Under the pieces are notes generated by a model that saw nothing but the letters and a program-made list of their open reading frames with translations, had not been told where the DNA came from and searched no databases. From contig JARGGH010000002.1 of the NCBI GenBank assembly GCA_029210945.1, positions 62,001 to 126,000 of the forward strand: a stretch of DNA of 64,000 bases, written 5' to 3'. Of this stretch, positions 1 through 10,030 are shown piece by piece (the first letter of the stretch is position 1; every line of letters begins with the position of its first letter). The translations under genes and the position numbers were made by a program. This stretch comes from Anaerolineales bacterium. Its GTDB lineage: Bacteria; Chloroflexota; Anaerolineae; Anaerolineales; E44-bin32.

Positions 1-2400
1 TTCTGCTATCACCCGAAGATGGATCCGGTTGGCATGTGCCGGATGTGTCTTGTTGAAGTAGGCATGCCAAAGCGGGATCGACAGAGCGGCGAGGTCGTGA
101 CGGACGAAAATGGTGATGCGATCATCGAATTCCGTCCGAAGCTTGACACCTCCTGCACGCTGTCCGTCAGCGAGGGCATGGTCGTCAAGGCCTCAAGCGA
201 GAAGGCGGTCGCCGGTCGCCGGGACATCGTGGAATTCCTGCTCACCTCCCACCCTCTCGATTGCCCGGTTTGCGATAAAGGGGGCGAGTGCTCGCTGCAG
301 GAGCTGACCATGGAACATGGTCCCGGCAAGAGCCGTTTCCTGTACGAAAACAAGATGCACCTCGACAAGCACGTACCGTTGGGTGACCTCATCTACCTCG
401 ATCAAGAACGCTGCATCCAGTGTGCACGCTGCATCCGTTACCAGGAATTGATCGTTGATGACCCTGTGCTCGGATTCGAAGAGCGTGGCCGCAGGTTGCA
501 GATTGTCACATACTCTGATCCTGAATTTGATTCCTACTTCTCCGGCAACACCACAGATATCTGTCCAGTCGGCGCGCTGACGACAACCGATTTCCGGTTC
601 GGCGCGCGACCCTGGGAACTCAACGCGGCGCCATCGATCTGTCCGCACTGTCCCGTCGGCTGCAACTTGACGCTTAACACGCGGCGGGAGGCCGGCGCGG
701 GTGGAACCAGCGTGGTCAAGCGCGTGATGCCGAGGCAGAATGAGGCGGTCAATGAGATCTGGATCTGTGATAAAGGCCGTTTTGCCCATCATTATGCCTC
801 CAGCCCGGACCGGCTGACCCAGCCCCTGGTGCGCAAAGACGGAGAGCTGGTGGCTGCCACCTGGGATGAAGCCCTTCGAACCGCCTCTGAGGGTATCAAA
901 GCTGCGGGTCAGAAAACGCTGGGGATCGCCGGCGCCCGCGCCGCGAACGAGGATCTTTTCGTGTTCAGACGGCTCCTGGAGGCAGTGGGAGGCGAAGCGG
1001 TCCTGCACGATACGATGGCCGGCGGCGACCATGTCGCCCAATTTGGCGTCGGGACCGGCACCAATCTCAAAGAGCTGGGGCAGGGGGATGCGATCCTTGT
1101 GATCGCCTCTGATCTGCACGAAGAAGCGCCGATCTGGTGGCAGCGGGTCTTCGCCGCCGCCGGGCGAGGCGCGTCACTTGTGGTCGCCAATGCGCGCCAA
1201 ACCCGGCTGGATAAGTACGCCGCCCAATCCATCCGCTATGCATACGGCGATGCCGTCCAAATTGCATCGGGTTTGGTCGCAGCAGTTTCGGGCGTGAATG
1301 GGAACTCAGATTTTGCGGGTCTAGAAACCGTCAACTCCGCTGCAAAGCTGCTCTCTGAGGCCCGGAACCTGATCGTTTTCTTCGGCGGTGAGGGTCTGGA
1401 TTATGAAGGCACGCAAGCCTTGGCGAATGCTTGTGCCCGGCTGCTGGTCGAGACCAAGCACGTTGGCAGGCCAAACAACGGCTTGATCGCGGTCGGATCG
1501 AAGGGCAACCTGCAGGGTGCCTGGGACGTCGGTCTGCGGGGCGATCCCCGGGGATTGCCGGCCGCGCTGGGTGCTGCCAAAGCGGTCGTGCTGCTGGCGG
1601 CGGACCTATTCGGAGACGATCCACACCTGGCGGATGACCTGGACGAGGGCGTGTTTGTTGTCGTGCAGGAGCTGTTTCTCACGGAATCTGCCCGGCGCGC
1701 AAACGTGGTTTTCCCAGCGCGGTCGTTCATTGAACGCAGCGGCACGTTCACGACGGGTGAGAGGCGCGTGCAGCGTTTCTATCAGGCGCTCCAGCCGCAC
1801 GGGGAGACCCGTCCGGATTGGAGGATCCTCGTTGATCTGGCTGAACGGCTTGATTTCGAGATGGGTTTCGCTTCAGAGTTGGATGTTTTCGGGCAGATCG
1901 CCGAGTCTGTCGACGGTTATGAGGGGTTGACCTATGAAGACCTCTCAAGGGTTGATGCGCAATGGCCTCCGGTCGGCGCGCAGGACCTGTACTTCGGCGG
2001 GACAGCATCTAAGAACACCCATGGTCTTGGGGTCCAGATCGCTCCCGGAACCGAGCGGGGGGTCACCTTCAAGGCAGGAGCGCTGCAGCAAAGTGAGATC
2101 CCGCAATCCGAGTGGGTGCTCGTCCCGGTCACCGAACTCTACGATCACGGACGGACAGTGACCGAATCAGAAGTCTTGAAGCCGCGCCTCTCCGCGAAAA
2201 TATTGCGCGTCAACCGGCAGGGTGTTGATAAGATCGGTGTGGAACCAGGTCAGGAGATCGAACTCCATTTGAATGGAGAGGTTTATATTCTACCGGTCGA
2301 AATCGAACCGTCGCTGTCTGATGGGATTGTGCTGGTCGCACGAAGCCAGGGCATCCCGGCGAGTACACCGGCGGCGGTTGAGCTTAGAGCCGTTAGTTAG
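1..2400 (+). CDS. nuoG: NADH-quinone oxidoreductase subunit G (5'-truncated)
   Basis: This is the large iron-sulfur subunit of the complex I peripheral arm, which passes electrons from NADH (NuoEF) towards quinone. The window opens inside the gene: codons from base 1 read FCYHPK before the first ATG at 19, so roughly the first 30 residues are missing. The [2Fe-2S] cysteines (GMCRMC, DTSC), the NuoG-type CPVCDKGGEC and CIQCARC motifs, and DICPVGAL are all visible. CPHCPVGC plus a later ICDKG suggest that the off-pathway N7 cluster is kept. The C-terminal two thirds is the molybdopterin-oxidoreductase-like domain. nuoH follows 11 bp downstream, so this is the distal part of a standard nuo operon. 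The identification is secure. Confidence 0.96.
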   Translation, partial: FCYHPKMDPVGMCRMCLVEVGMPKRDRQSGEVVTDENGDAIIEFRPKLDTSCTLSVSEGMVVKASSEKAVAGRRDIVEFLLTSHPLDCPVCDKGGECSLQELTMEHGPGKSRFLYENKMHLDKHVPLGDLIYLDQERCIQCARCIRYQELIVDDPVLGFEERGRRLQIVTYSDPEFDSYFSGNTTDICPVGALTTTDFRFGARPWELNAAPSICPHCPVGCNLTLNTRREAGAGGTSVVKRVMPRQNEAVNEIWICDKGRFAHHYASSPDRLTQPLVRKDGELVAATWDEALRTASEGIKAAGQKTLGIAGARAANEDLFVFRRLLEAVGGEAVLHDTMAGGDHVAQFGVGTGTNLKELGQGDAILVIASDLHEEAPIWWQRVFAAAGRGASLVVANARQTRLDKYAAQSIRYAYGDAVQIASGLVAAVSGVNGNSDFAGLETVNSAAKLLSEARNLIVFFGGEGLDYEGTQALANACARLLVETKHVGRPNNGLIAVGSKGNLQGAWDVGLRGDPRGLPAALGAAKAVVLLAADLFGDDPHLADDLDEGVFVVVQELFLTESARRANVVFPARSFIERSGTFTTGERRVQRFYQALQPHGETRPDWRILVDLAERLDFEMGFASELDVFGQIAESVDGYEGLTYEDLSRVDAQWPPVGAQDLYFGGTASKNTHGLGVQIAPGTERGVTFKAGALQQSEIPQSEWVLVPVTELYDHGRTVTESEVLKPRLSAKILRVNRQGVDKIGVEPGQEIELHLNGEVYILPVEIEPSLSDGIVLVARSQGIPASTPAAVELRAVS

Positions 2401-2411
2401 CGAGGGAATGC

Positions 2412-3425
2412 ATGAGCCTTGCGCTTTTGATTGAATGGGCGATCAAATCAGTTGTCATTATCTTGATCATTCTTGGTGGTTTCGCCTACCTCACGCTGCT
2501 TGAGCGGCGAACGCTGGCGCGCATCCAGGTGCGGATCGGGCCGAACCGGGCAGGTCCCTGGGGTTTGCTGCAGCCAATCGCAGATGCAATCAAGTTGATC
2601 TTTAAAGAAGAGCTGACCCCGCGCGATGCAGATAAAGTGCTGTTCTTCCTGGCACCGATCATCACTGTCATCCCTGCCTTGATCATCCTGGCGGTTATCC
2701 CGCTCGGGGGCGAGGCGACTCTCTTCGGAAACACATACCGTCTCGATCTGGCTTCGAACGTGAATGTCGGCGTGCTTTACATCCTGGCGATCGCCTCCAT
2801 CGCAGTTTACGGGATCGTGATCGCTGGCTGGTCGTCCGGCAATAAGTATGCCCTCATGGGCGGTATCCGCTCATCGGCGCAGATGATCAGCTACGAGTTG
2901 GCGCTTGGTTTGTCGATCGTTGGTCCGATCCTACTGGCGCAGTCGATGAGCGTCGACCAGATCATCGATGGCCAGCGCGGGTTGTGGTATGTGGTTCTTC
3001 AACCGGTTGGCTTCCTGATATTCATGTTGGCGTCGATTGCCGAGGTGAACCGGGCACCATTCGATATGCCGGAGGCGGAGCAGGAGCTGACGGCTGGCTA
3101 TCACACCGAGTATTCGGGCATGAAATTCGCGCTGTTCTTTATGGCCGAGTACGGCAAAATGATCGCGGTGAGCTTTATCGCGGCGACGTTATTCCTGGGC
3201 GGGTATCTGGGGCCTTATGTCGAGCGTTTCTGGTGGCTTGGCCCAATTTACCTTTTCATTAAGGTTCTCTTCGTGCTCTTGATCATAATCTGGCTGCGGG
3301 CGACGCTGCCGCGCTTCCGCTATGACCGCTTGATGGAGTTTGGTTGGAAGATCCTGCTTCCTTTGGCGTTGTTGAATGTGTTGGTAACCGGTGCGATCTA
3401 CGTGTTGGTGGGAGGCGCTGTATGA
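2412..3425 (+). CDS. nuoH: NADH-quinone oxidoreductase subunit H
   Basis: A 337-residue polytopic membrane subunit at the junction of the peripheral and membrane arms of complex I, lining the quinone chamber. The hallmark segments RIGPNRAGPWG (around residue 40) and EVNRAPFDMPEAEQEL (around residue 210) are present, followed by YSGMKFALFF. Length and hydrophobicity match the family. A GAGGG sequence precedes the ATG. The stop overlaps the nuoI start (ATGA), which implies translational coupling. Confidence 0.97.
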   Translation: MSLALLIEWAIKSVVIILIILGGFAYLTLLERRTLARIQVRIGPNRAGPWGLLQPIADAIKLIFKEELTPRDADKVLFFLAPIITVIPALIILAVIPLGGEATLFGNTYRLDLASNVNVGVLYILAIASIAVYGIVIAGWSSGNKYALMGGIRSSAQMISYELALGLSIVGPILLAQSMSVDQIIDGQRGLWYVVLQPVGFLIFMLASIAEVNRAPFDMPEAEQELTAGYHTEYSGMKFALFFMAEYGKMIAVSFIAATLFLGGYLGPYVERFWWLGPIYLFIKVLFVLLIIIWLRATLPRFRYDRLMEFGWKILLPLALLNVLVTGAIYVLVGGAV

Positions 3426-3925
3426 ATCCACTTGAAATTCTGCGTGGTCTCTGGACCACGTTCAAGAGCATGTTCGAATCGCCGGTGACCTACCAGTACC
3501 CGGAGGTCAAACGGCCTGTCCGGGAGCGCTTCAAAGGTCGGCATGAGTTGAAGCGATATGAGAACGGGCTGGAGAAATGCATCGGATGTGCGCTTTGTGC
3601 GGCCGCATGCCCGGCGGATGCGATCTTCGTCGAGGCTTCCGAAAACACGGACGAGGAGCGCTATTCCCCCGGTGAACGCTATGCCAGCACCTACGAAATC
3701 AACATGCTACGCTGCATTTTCTGCGGTTACTGCGAGGATGCCTGCCCGACCGAGGCGATTGTCCTCGAGCACAATTACGAATTGTCTTTCTACGACCGGC
3801 GCTCGGCAATTTATGACCGCGAGATGCTGCTGGTACCGGTGCCGCCGGGGGCGAGGCCGACTCCGCAGGTTGTGGAGCCCGGGGTGTTCACGCGATCGAT
3901 CCCCGAGATGGAGAATCCGGTTTAA
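3422..3925 (+). CDS. nuoI: NADH-quinone oxidoreductase subunit I
   Basis: A 167-residue ferredoxin-like subunit carrying the two [4Fe-4S] clusters N6a and N6b that connect NuoG to NuoB. The two motifs CIGCALCAAACP and CIFCGYCEDACP are both complete. I chose the ATG at 3422, which overlaps the nuoH stop. A longer reading from 3344 would run through the nuoH coding sequence and adds no conserved residues. The N-terminal amphipathic stretch before the clusters is typical of NuoI. Confidence 0.97.
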   Translation: MNPLEILRGLWTTFKSMFESPVTYQYPEVKRPVRERFKGRHELKRYENGLEKCIGCALCAAACPADAIFVEASENTDEERYSPGERYASTYEINMLRCIFCGYCEDACPTEAIVLEHNYELSFYDRRSAIYDREMLLVPVPPGARPTPQVVEPGVFTRSIPEMENPV

Positions 3926-3952
3926 CGCGGATGAGTTGAGGATGATGATTTC

Positions 3953-4471
3953 ATGACGACTGACCTGGCGCTGTTCATTGGACTTGCACTCATCGCGATC
4001 GTGTCTGCGGTGAGCATGCTGGTGAGCCGGAACGCGGTGTACTCCGCGCTCTTTCTGGTGTTGAATTTCCTGACCGTTGCGATGTTCTACCTGCTGCTGC
4101 ACGCGGCGTTCATCGCAATGGTTCAGATCACAGTGTATGCCGGCGCGATCATGGTGCTGTTCTTGTTTGTAATCATGCTGCTCGGGACCGAGCGGGAAGA
4201 GATCGGCGGCAGCATCCGCTGGCAGATGCCGGTCGCAATCGTGCTCGCGGTTGGCCTGGCTGCCGAACTCGTCATCGTGATCTTCCGGAGTGCGGCCGGT
4301 GTTCAGGGACAAATAGCCGCCCTTCCAGAAAGCTTTGGAAGCCCGGCTTCAATCGGCCGCCTGCTCTTCAGCGAGTATCTGGTGCCATTCGAGGCCGTTT
4401 CGATCCTGCTGTTAGTCGCGATGATCGGGACGATTGTATTGACTCTTAACAAAGGTAAGGAAAGCCGATGA
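3953..4471 (+). CDS. nuoJ: NADH-quinone oxidoreductase subunit J
   Basis: A 172-residue membrane-arm subunit with about five transmembrane helices. The conserved stretch [20 protein letters not shown], around residues 58-77, contains the pi-bulge helix typical of NuoJ. It lies 27 bp after nuoI. Its stop region overlaps the ATG of nuoK (ATGA at 4468). Confidence 0.96.
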   Translation: MTTDLALFIGLALIAIVSAVSMLVSRNAVYSALFLVLNFLTVAMFYLLLHAAFIAMVQITVYAGAIMVLFLFVIMLLGTEREEIGGSIRWQMPVAIVLAVGLAAELVIVIFRSAAGVQGQIAALPESFGSPASIGRLLFSEYLVPFEAVSILLLVAMIGTIVLTLNKGKESR

Positions 4472-4785
4472 ACGTTCCCGCATCCTACGTGATCGCGTTA
4501 TCCGGGGTGTTGTTCACCCTGGGAGTACTGGGAGTGTTGATTCGCCGGAACGCGATTGTGATCTTCATGTCGATTGAACTGATGCTTAACTCGGCAAATC
4601 TGGCGCTGGTCGGGTTTGCCCGCTCGATGGGCCCGGCAGCCGAGGCGCTGCGCGGGCAGGTCTTCGTCTTTTTCGTCATCGCGGTTGCGGCTGCGGAGGT
4701 CGCCGTCGGCTTGGCGCTGATCGTGGCGATTTTCCGATCGAAAGAAAGCATCGACATCGATCTTGTCAACAGCCTGCGGGGTTAA
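4468..4785 (+). CDS. nuoK: NADH-quinone oxidoreductase subunit K
   Basis: A 105-residue, three-helix antiporter-like subunit of the complex I membrane arm. It carries the two conserved membrane glutamates, in [12 protein letters not shown] (around residue 36) and in [17 protein letters not shown] (around residue 72). The length is standard for the family. It overlaps nuoJ by 4 bp and is followed 18 bp later by nuoL. Confidence 0.96.
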   Translation: MNVPASYVIALSGVLFTLGVLGVLIRRNAIVIFMSIELMLNSANLALVGFARSMGPAAEALRGQVFVFFVIAVAAAEVAVGLALIVAIFRSKESIDIDLVNSLRG

Positions 4786-4803
4786 GGCTTGCGGAGGGTT
4801 TGA

Positions 4804-6876
4804 ATGATTCTGAGTGAAGTGACGAGCGGTGGCGGGCTATTCACCTACGCGCCCTTGCTCATCGCGCTGCCGGTGATGGGGTTGCTCATCAACATCGTTT
4901 TCGGCAGGCGTTTTGGTGAGCGGTTCTCGGCCAGCGTAGCTTCAGGGGCGGTGGCGCTGGCATTTGTGGTCGCCATCCTGCAGTTCCTGGCCTTGCGCAC
5001 GCATCCAGCCGGGGCAACTGTGCATCTCGCCGACTGGATCACGATCGGTGAGCTGTCCGTCCCCTGGTCGATCAAGGTCGACACATTATCGGCGACGATG
5101 ATGTTGATGGTCACCGGTGTGAGCACGTTGATTCACATCTACGCCGCGGGTTATATGCATGAGGATGTTCGTTTCCAGGGAGACCCGGGCCGCTACACGC
5201 GCTTCTTCATCTTCTTCAACCTCTTTGTGGCCGCCATGATGGTTCTGGTGACCGCCGATAACTACTTGATGATGTTCGTCGGGTGGGAGGGTGTCGGCCT
5301 TTGCTCCTACCTGCTGATCGGCTTCTGGTACGAAAAGGGCGAAGATGGTATCGGGAACGCAGTCGCCGGTAAGAAAGCATTTGTGACCAACCGCATCGGC
5401 GACTTCGGTTTTCTGATCGCGATGTTCCTGATCTTCGGCGCGGCTGGAAGCCTGCAGTTCGATGAAGTGTTCCACTGGGTTGAATCGCACGGCCTGGCCA
5501 ATATCGGCGTCGTCTCGGCGATAACGCTCTTCTTACTGTTGGGCGCGACCGGCAAGTCGGCGCAGCTGCCTTTATTCGTCTGGCTGCCGGACGCCATGGC
5601 GGGTCCGACACCCGTTTCGGCGCTCATTCATGCGGCGACGATGGTCACCGCCGGCATCTACATGATCGCGCGCAGCGGCCCGCTCTTCGACGTCGCTCAC
5701 AGTTCGGCCAACCTGGTGGCTCTGATCGGCGCGGCGACGGCGTTCTTTGCGGCGACGATCGCCGTCGGGCAATTCGATATCAAACGCGTACTGGCCTATT
5801 CCACAATCAGTCAGCTTGGCTTCATGATGGCGGCGGTGGGTATCGGCGCATACGTGGCGGGCATGTTTCATCTTGTAACTCATGCATTCTTCAAGGCGCT
5901 GCTGTTTCTCTCCTCTGGATCGGTGATTCAGGGCGTCGAACACGGCCATCATCACCTTGAACACAGCGACGCTCACCACGACGAACCATTTGATCCACAG
6001 GACATGCGCAATATGGGTGGACTGCGTTCGCGCATGAAGATCACCTACTGGGTGTACTTGATCGGCGCCCTGGCCCTGGCCGGGCTGCCGCCCCTGGCCG
6101 GTTTCTTCTCGAAAGATGAGATCCTGGCGGATGCCAGCATGGAAAATACCGTGGTCTACGTGCTGCTGGCGGTCGCGGCGTTCTTCACCGCGTTCTATAT
6201 GGGCCGCCAGATTTTGATGGTTTTCTTCGGGAAAGCACGCAGCGCGGCGGCTGAACATGCGGTCGAGAACCCGCCGGTCATGACGATCCCTCTGATCACC
6301 CTCGCCGGTCTTTCGATCATCGGCGGTGCGCTGAACCTTCCCGGTGTGCACGCGCTTACGGATTGGCTGGAGCACAGCGTTCACATACATGTCACCGAGT
6401 TCAATATCCAGGTGGCGGCGATCTCTGTCGGCCTGGCCCTGGTCGCGATCGCCATCTCATGGGTGCTTTATGGTCGTAAGCCAATCGAACAAGGTGAACC
6501 CGACCCGCTGCGTGGGATCCTCGGCCCGGTATTTGTGGGCATGGAGAACAAATGGTGGGTTGATGAGCTGTATGAACTGGTCTTCATCCGGCCGTATATC
6601 TGGCTGGCACATTTCTTCGCTGAAGTGATCGATTGGCGATTCTGGCACGATTGGTTCCACGACAGCGTGCTTGCGAGCGGTTTCCGGAATGGAACTCGCT
6701 GGCTTGCGATGGTCTTCGACCTGCGTGTGATCGATGGGATCGCGAACGGTCTCGGCATGGTTACACAAGGCGCGGCCGTTCGCCTGCGCGGCTTACAGAC
6801 TGGATACGTCCGCAACTATGCACTTGCGGTTCTGGTCGGTAGTCTGCTGGTATTAACTTACTTTATCTTCGGATAA
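4804..6876 (+). CDS. nuoL: NADH-quinone oxidoreductase subunit L
   Basis: A 690-residue antiporter-like proton-pumping subunit with the long lateral amphipathic helix at its C-terminus. Family motifs include GWEGVGLCSYLLIGFW, the pumping-lysine segment GKSAQLPLFVWLPDAMAGPTPVSAL (split here only for reference), and LAYSTISQLGFM. A histidine-rich cytoplasmic or periplasmic loop (HHHLEHSDAHHDE, around residue 380) is conspicuous. The gene is co-directional with nuoK and nuoM with short spacers. Confidence 0.97.
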   Translation: MILSEVTSGGGLFTYAPLLIALPVMGLLINIVFGRRFGERFSASVASGAVALAFVVAILQFLALRTHPAGATVHLADWITIGELSVPWSIKVDTLSATMMLMVTGVSTLIHIYAAGYMHEDVRFQGDPGRYTRFFIFFNLFVAAMMVLVTADNYLMMFVGWEGVGLCSYLLIGFWYEKGEDGIGNAVAGKKAFVTNRIGDFGFLIAMFLIFGAAGSLQFDEVFHWVESHGLANIGVVSAITLFLLLGATGKSAQLPLFVWLPDAMAGPTPVSALIHAATMVTAGIYMIARSGPLFDVAHSSANLVALIGAATAFFAATIAVGQFDIKRVLAYSTISQLGFMMAAVGIGAYVAGMFHLVTHAFFKALLFLSSGSVIQGVEHGHHHLEHSDAHHDEPFDPQDMRNMGGLRSRMKITYWVYLIGALALAGLPPLAGFFSKDEILADASMENTVVYVLLAVAAFFTAFYMGRQILMVFFGKARSAAAEHAVENPPVMTIPLITLAGLSIIGGALNLPGVHALTDWLEHSVHIHVTEFNIQVAAISVGLALVAIAISWVLYGRKPIEQGEPDPLRGILGPVFVGMENKWWVDELYELVFIRPYIWLAHFFAEVIDWRFWHDWFHDSVLASGFRNGTRWLAMVFDLRVIDGIANGLGMVTQGAAVRLRGLQTGYVRNYALAVLVGSLLVLTYFIFG

Positions 6877-6895
6877 TAAGGCTGAGGATGGATCT

Positions 6896-8404
6896 ATGGA
6901 CTTTTCGAACGCACTACTTACCTGGGTAACCTTCGCACCGCTGGTTGGTGTGCTGGTGATCCTGTTAATCCCCAATGGGCGTGAATCGGTCATCCGCTGG
7001 CTGGCGATGGCCGCTTCGCTGGCCGCATTTGCGATCTCGCTCTTTTTGCTGGCGCAATTTGACAGCACGAACCCGGCGCTGCAGATGGTCGAGCGGCGAG
7101 CCTGGTTCTCGCTGGCCGGCGTGGAGATCGAGTATTTCCTGGGCGTCGATGGCCTGAGCGTGCTGCTCGTGCTGCTCACGACCTTCCTGACACCGATTGC
7201 GATCCTCTCCACGTGGATGGCGGTGGAGGAGCGGGTCAAAGAGTTCATGGTCTTTTTCCTGTTGCTGGAGATCGGCATGGTCGGCGTTTTCCTGGCGCAG
7301 GACCTGTTCCTGTTCTATATCTTCTGGGAATTCACGCTGGTGCCGATGTACTTTTTGATCGGCATCTGGGGTGGACCACGGCGGGTCTACGCAGCGATCA
7401 AATTCTTCCTCTACACGATGGCCGGGTCGATCCTCATGCTCCTGGCGATCCTGTGGTTGGGGATCCAATTCGAATCATTTGCGGTCCCGGATCTGATCGC
7501 CACGGCGAACATTCCAGGAAATATTCAGACCTGGCTGTTCCTTGCATTCGCGGCCGCGTTTGCGATCAAGGTGCCGATGTGGCCGCTGCATTCGTGGCTG
7601 CCCGACGCACATGTTGAGGCGCCGACGGCCGGCTCGGTCATTCTGGCGGGTGTGCTGCTGAAGATGGGCACCTATGGTTTTGTGCGCTTCAATATCCCGC
7701 TCTTTCCACAGGCTGCGGTTCAGCTGGCACCTTACATGGCGCTGCTGGCGGTGATCGGCATCCTGTACGGCGCGGCGGTCTCCTACGCACAGAAGGACGT
7801 CAAGAAGCTGGTCGCGTATTCCTCGGTCAGTCACCTGGGCTTTGTCGTGCTGGGGCTTTTCGCGCTCAACCCCCAGGGCATCCAGGGCGGCATCCTGCAG
7901 ATGGTCAACCACGGCCTGAGTACGGGGGCCTTGTTTATCATCGTCGGCATGATATACGAACGCCGGCATACGCGCGAGATGGACGCGTTCGGCGGTTTGT
8001 GGAAAGTCATGCCGATCTACGGGGCGATGACGTTGATCGTGACGCTCTCCTCGATGGGCCTGCCCGGTTTGAACGGTTTCGTGGGCGAATTCACGATCCT
8101 GCTTGGTTCATTTGGCTCCGAGGCGATCGGCTCGAGCATTTACGCTGGGTTGGCCGCTGCGGGCGTCATCCTGGCAGCGATCTACATGCTCTTTATGTTT
8201 CAGAAGCTCTTCCTTGGCCCTGTGGACAAGGAAGAGAACAAGAATCTTCAGGATCTCAACTTGCGTGAGATCGTCACGCTGGTTCCGCTGCTGGTATTTA
8301 TCTTCTGGATTGGTCTCTATCCCAAACCGTTCTTCAGTTTGATGGCTCCTTCCGTTGAGAAGCTCGTGTCCGTACTCGGGACGGCGAGCATGGCGGTGCG
8401 ATAA
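6896..8404 (+). CDS. nuoM: NADH-quinone oxidoreductase subunit M
   Basis: A 502-residue antiporter-like proton-translocating subunit. The family segments IFWEFTLVPMYFLIG, the pumping-lysine helix KVPMWPLHSWLPDAHVEAPT and VAYSSVSHLGFV are all present. The start ATG lies 19 bp after nuoL, and nuoN begins 3 bp after its stop. This tight packing is consistent with a single transcript. Confidence 0.97.
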   Translation: MDFSNALLTWVTFAPLVGVLVILLIPNGRESVIRWLAMAASLAAFAISLFLLAQFDSTNPALQMVERRAWFSLAGVEIEYFLGVDGLSVLLVLLTTFLTPIAILSTWMAVEERVKEFMVFFLLLEIGMVGVFLAQDLFLFYIFWEFTLVPMYFLIGIWGGPRRVYAAIKFFLYTMAGSILMLLAILWLGIQFESFAVPDLIATANIPGNIQTWLFLAFAAAFAIKVPMWPLHSWLPDAHVEAPTAGSVILAGVLLKMGTYGFVRFNIPLFPQAAVQLAPYMALLAVIGILYGAAVSYAQKDVKKLVAYSSVSHLGFVVLGLFALNPQGIQGGILQMVNHGLSTGALFIIVGMIYERRHTREMDAFGGLWKVMPIYGAMTLIVTLSSMGLPGLNGFVGEFTILLGSFGSEAIGSSIYAGLAAAGVILAAIYMLFMFQKLFLGPVDKEENKNLQDLNLREIVTLVPLLVFIFWIGLYPKPFFSLMAPSVEKLVSVLGTASMAVR

Positions 8405-8407
8405 GCG

Positions 8408-9853
8408 ATGCTTCTAGAAGATCTACTTTCGATCCTGCCGCTGGTCATCGTCGCAGGCTGGGCAACGATCCTGGTGATAATCGACCTGTTCATCCCTAAA
8501 GAGCGTAAAGGGATTACTGCCGCTCTGGCTGCTTTGGGTTTAGTCGCAGCGGCGGTTGCAGCCATCCTGCAGTTTGGCCAGTCGAAAACGTTGTTTGGCG
8601 GCATGCTGCTCCTGGACGGATTCGCTTCGTTCCTGCAAATCCTCTTCCTGGGGGCGGGCTTACTCGCGATTGCTCAGGCGTTCGATTATCTGCGCCGGCG
8701 GGAGATCGAACGGGGAGAGTACTACACGCTGTTGATGTTCAGTATCAGCGGCATGATGCTCATGTCTATGGCGGGGGATCTGATCGTTATCTTCATCGCC
8801 CTGGAGCTGCTCTCGATCCCGCTTTACATCCTGTCCGGATTTGCACGCCCGCAGCCGGTCTCAGAAGAGGCGGCGTTGAAATATTTCATCCTGGGAGCCT
8901 TCGCATCGGGCTTCATGGTCTACGGCATCGCGCTGATCTTTGGAACGACGGCGACGACATCTCTGGCCGGGATCCTGAACGCGTTTGCTGCGAGCCCAGG
9001 AGTGCCCGCCCTGGCGATGGTGGGAGGCGCGCTCGTGCTGGTCGGCCTGGGATTCAAGGTCGCGGCGGTTCCCTTCCATATGTGGACACCGGATGTGTAC
9101 GTCGGGGCACCTACCTCGGTCACGGCGTTCATGTCGGTGGGCGCGAAGGCCGGCGGCTTTGCGGCGTTACTGCGCATGCTCATCGCGGCGTTTCCGGACG
9201 CAGCCGCCGCCTGGGGACCCGTCACGATGTGGATCGCGGCGCTGACGATGACGTGGGGTAACGTTGCGGCGATCGCTCAATCGAACATCAAGCGCATGTT
9301 GGCCTACTCGAGCATCGCTCATGCCGGCTATATTTTTATGGCATTGCCCTCCGCTGCAGTGGCGGGCGTCGCGCCGGAAGCGGTGCGGGGCGCACTCTTC
9401 TACCTGATGGCTTACGCAATCACCAATCTCGGCGCCTGGGGTGTCGTTCTGGCGATGGAGAAGGCCGAAGGCGCAGGGTTGGAGATTGATGATTACGCAG
9501 GGTTGGGGAAACGCAGACCGATCATGGCTTTGGCCATGGCGCTCTTCATGCTCTCATTTACTGGCGTCCCACCGACGGTCGGTTTTATCGGCAAGTTCTA
9601 CCTTTTCCGGGCGGCGATCGACGCCAACTTGATCTGGCTGGCGCTGGTTGGCGTGATCACCTCGCTGATCTCGGCGTATTACTACCTGCGCGTTGTCGTC
9701 GTGATGTACATGCGACCGGGTGAACCAGAAACGCAGAACGAGCCGCTGCTCAACTCGACCGTGTGGCTTGCGGCGATCGGCACGTTCGTGTTCGGTGTTC
9801 TCCCCAGTCCGCTGCTGGCGCTGGCGCACATGGCGGAGTTGATCCGCCTGTAA
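8408..9853 (+). CDS. nuoN: NADH-quinone oxidoreductase subunit N
   Basis: A 481-residue antiporter-like subunit and the last gene of the complex I operon. Motifs include LELLSIPLYIL, KVAAVPFHMWTPDVYVGAPT and MLAYSSIAHAGYI. It ends the nuo block and is followed 25 bp later by a strong hairpin terminator, so the operon boundary is clear. The NuoA-F genes must lie upstream of the window if the complex is complete. Confidence 0.97.
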   Translation: MLLEDLLSILPLVIVAGWATILVIIDLFIPKERKGITAALAALGLVAAAVAAILQFGQSKTLFGGMLLLDGFASFLQILFLGAGLLAIAQAFDYLRRREIERGEYYTLLMFSISGMMLMSMAGDLIVIFIALELLSIPLYILSGFARPQPVSEEAALKYFILGAFASGFMVYGIALIFGTTATTSLAGILNAFAASPGVPALAMVGGALVLVGLGFKVAAVPFHMWTPDVYVGAPTSVTAFMSVGAKAGGFAALLRMLIAAFPDAAAAWGPVTMWIAALTMTWGNVAAIAQSNIKRMLAYSSIAHAGYIFMALPSAAVAGVAPEAVRGALFYLMAYAITNLGAWGVVLAMEKAEGAGLEIDDYAGLGKRRPIMALAMALFMLSFTGVPPTVGFIGKFYLFRAAIDANLIWLALVGVITSLISAYYYLRVVVVMYMRPGEPETQNEPLLNSTVWLAAIGTFVFGVLPSPLLALAHMAELIRL

Positions 9854-9878
9854 CTTCGAAGTAAGAATTGATCGACCG

Positions 9879-9911
9879 GCATCCCACAGCTCCTGTGTGG
9901 GATGCTTTCAT
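9879..9911 (+). terminator. Rho-independent terminator after nuoN
   Basis: A 10-bp perfect stem (GCATCCCACA / TGTGGGATGC, 9879-9888 and 9896-9905) with a 7-nt loop is followed by TTTCATT. It closes the nuo operon. Confidence 0.85.
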
Positions 9912-10030
9912 TAAGGCTGCAGTGACGTGCATCGGCATCTATTAAATCGATTAGGACCATCTGCATACTAGAAATTCGCAAGGTGCATCCGCTATATTTA
10001 ATACCGGGTCAGTTCACGAGGAGTTTACCT

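Noticed and set aside
193-1119. A 308-residue minus-strand frame within nuoG
   Set aside because: It is antisense to NuoG, whose Fe-S motifs are unmistakable.
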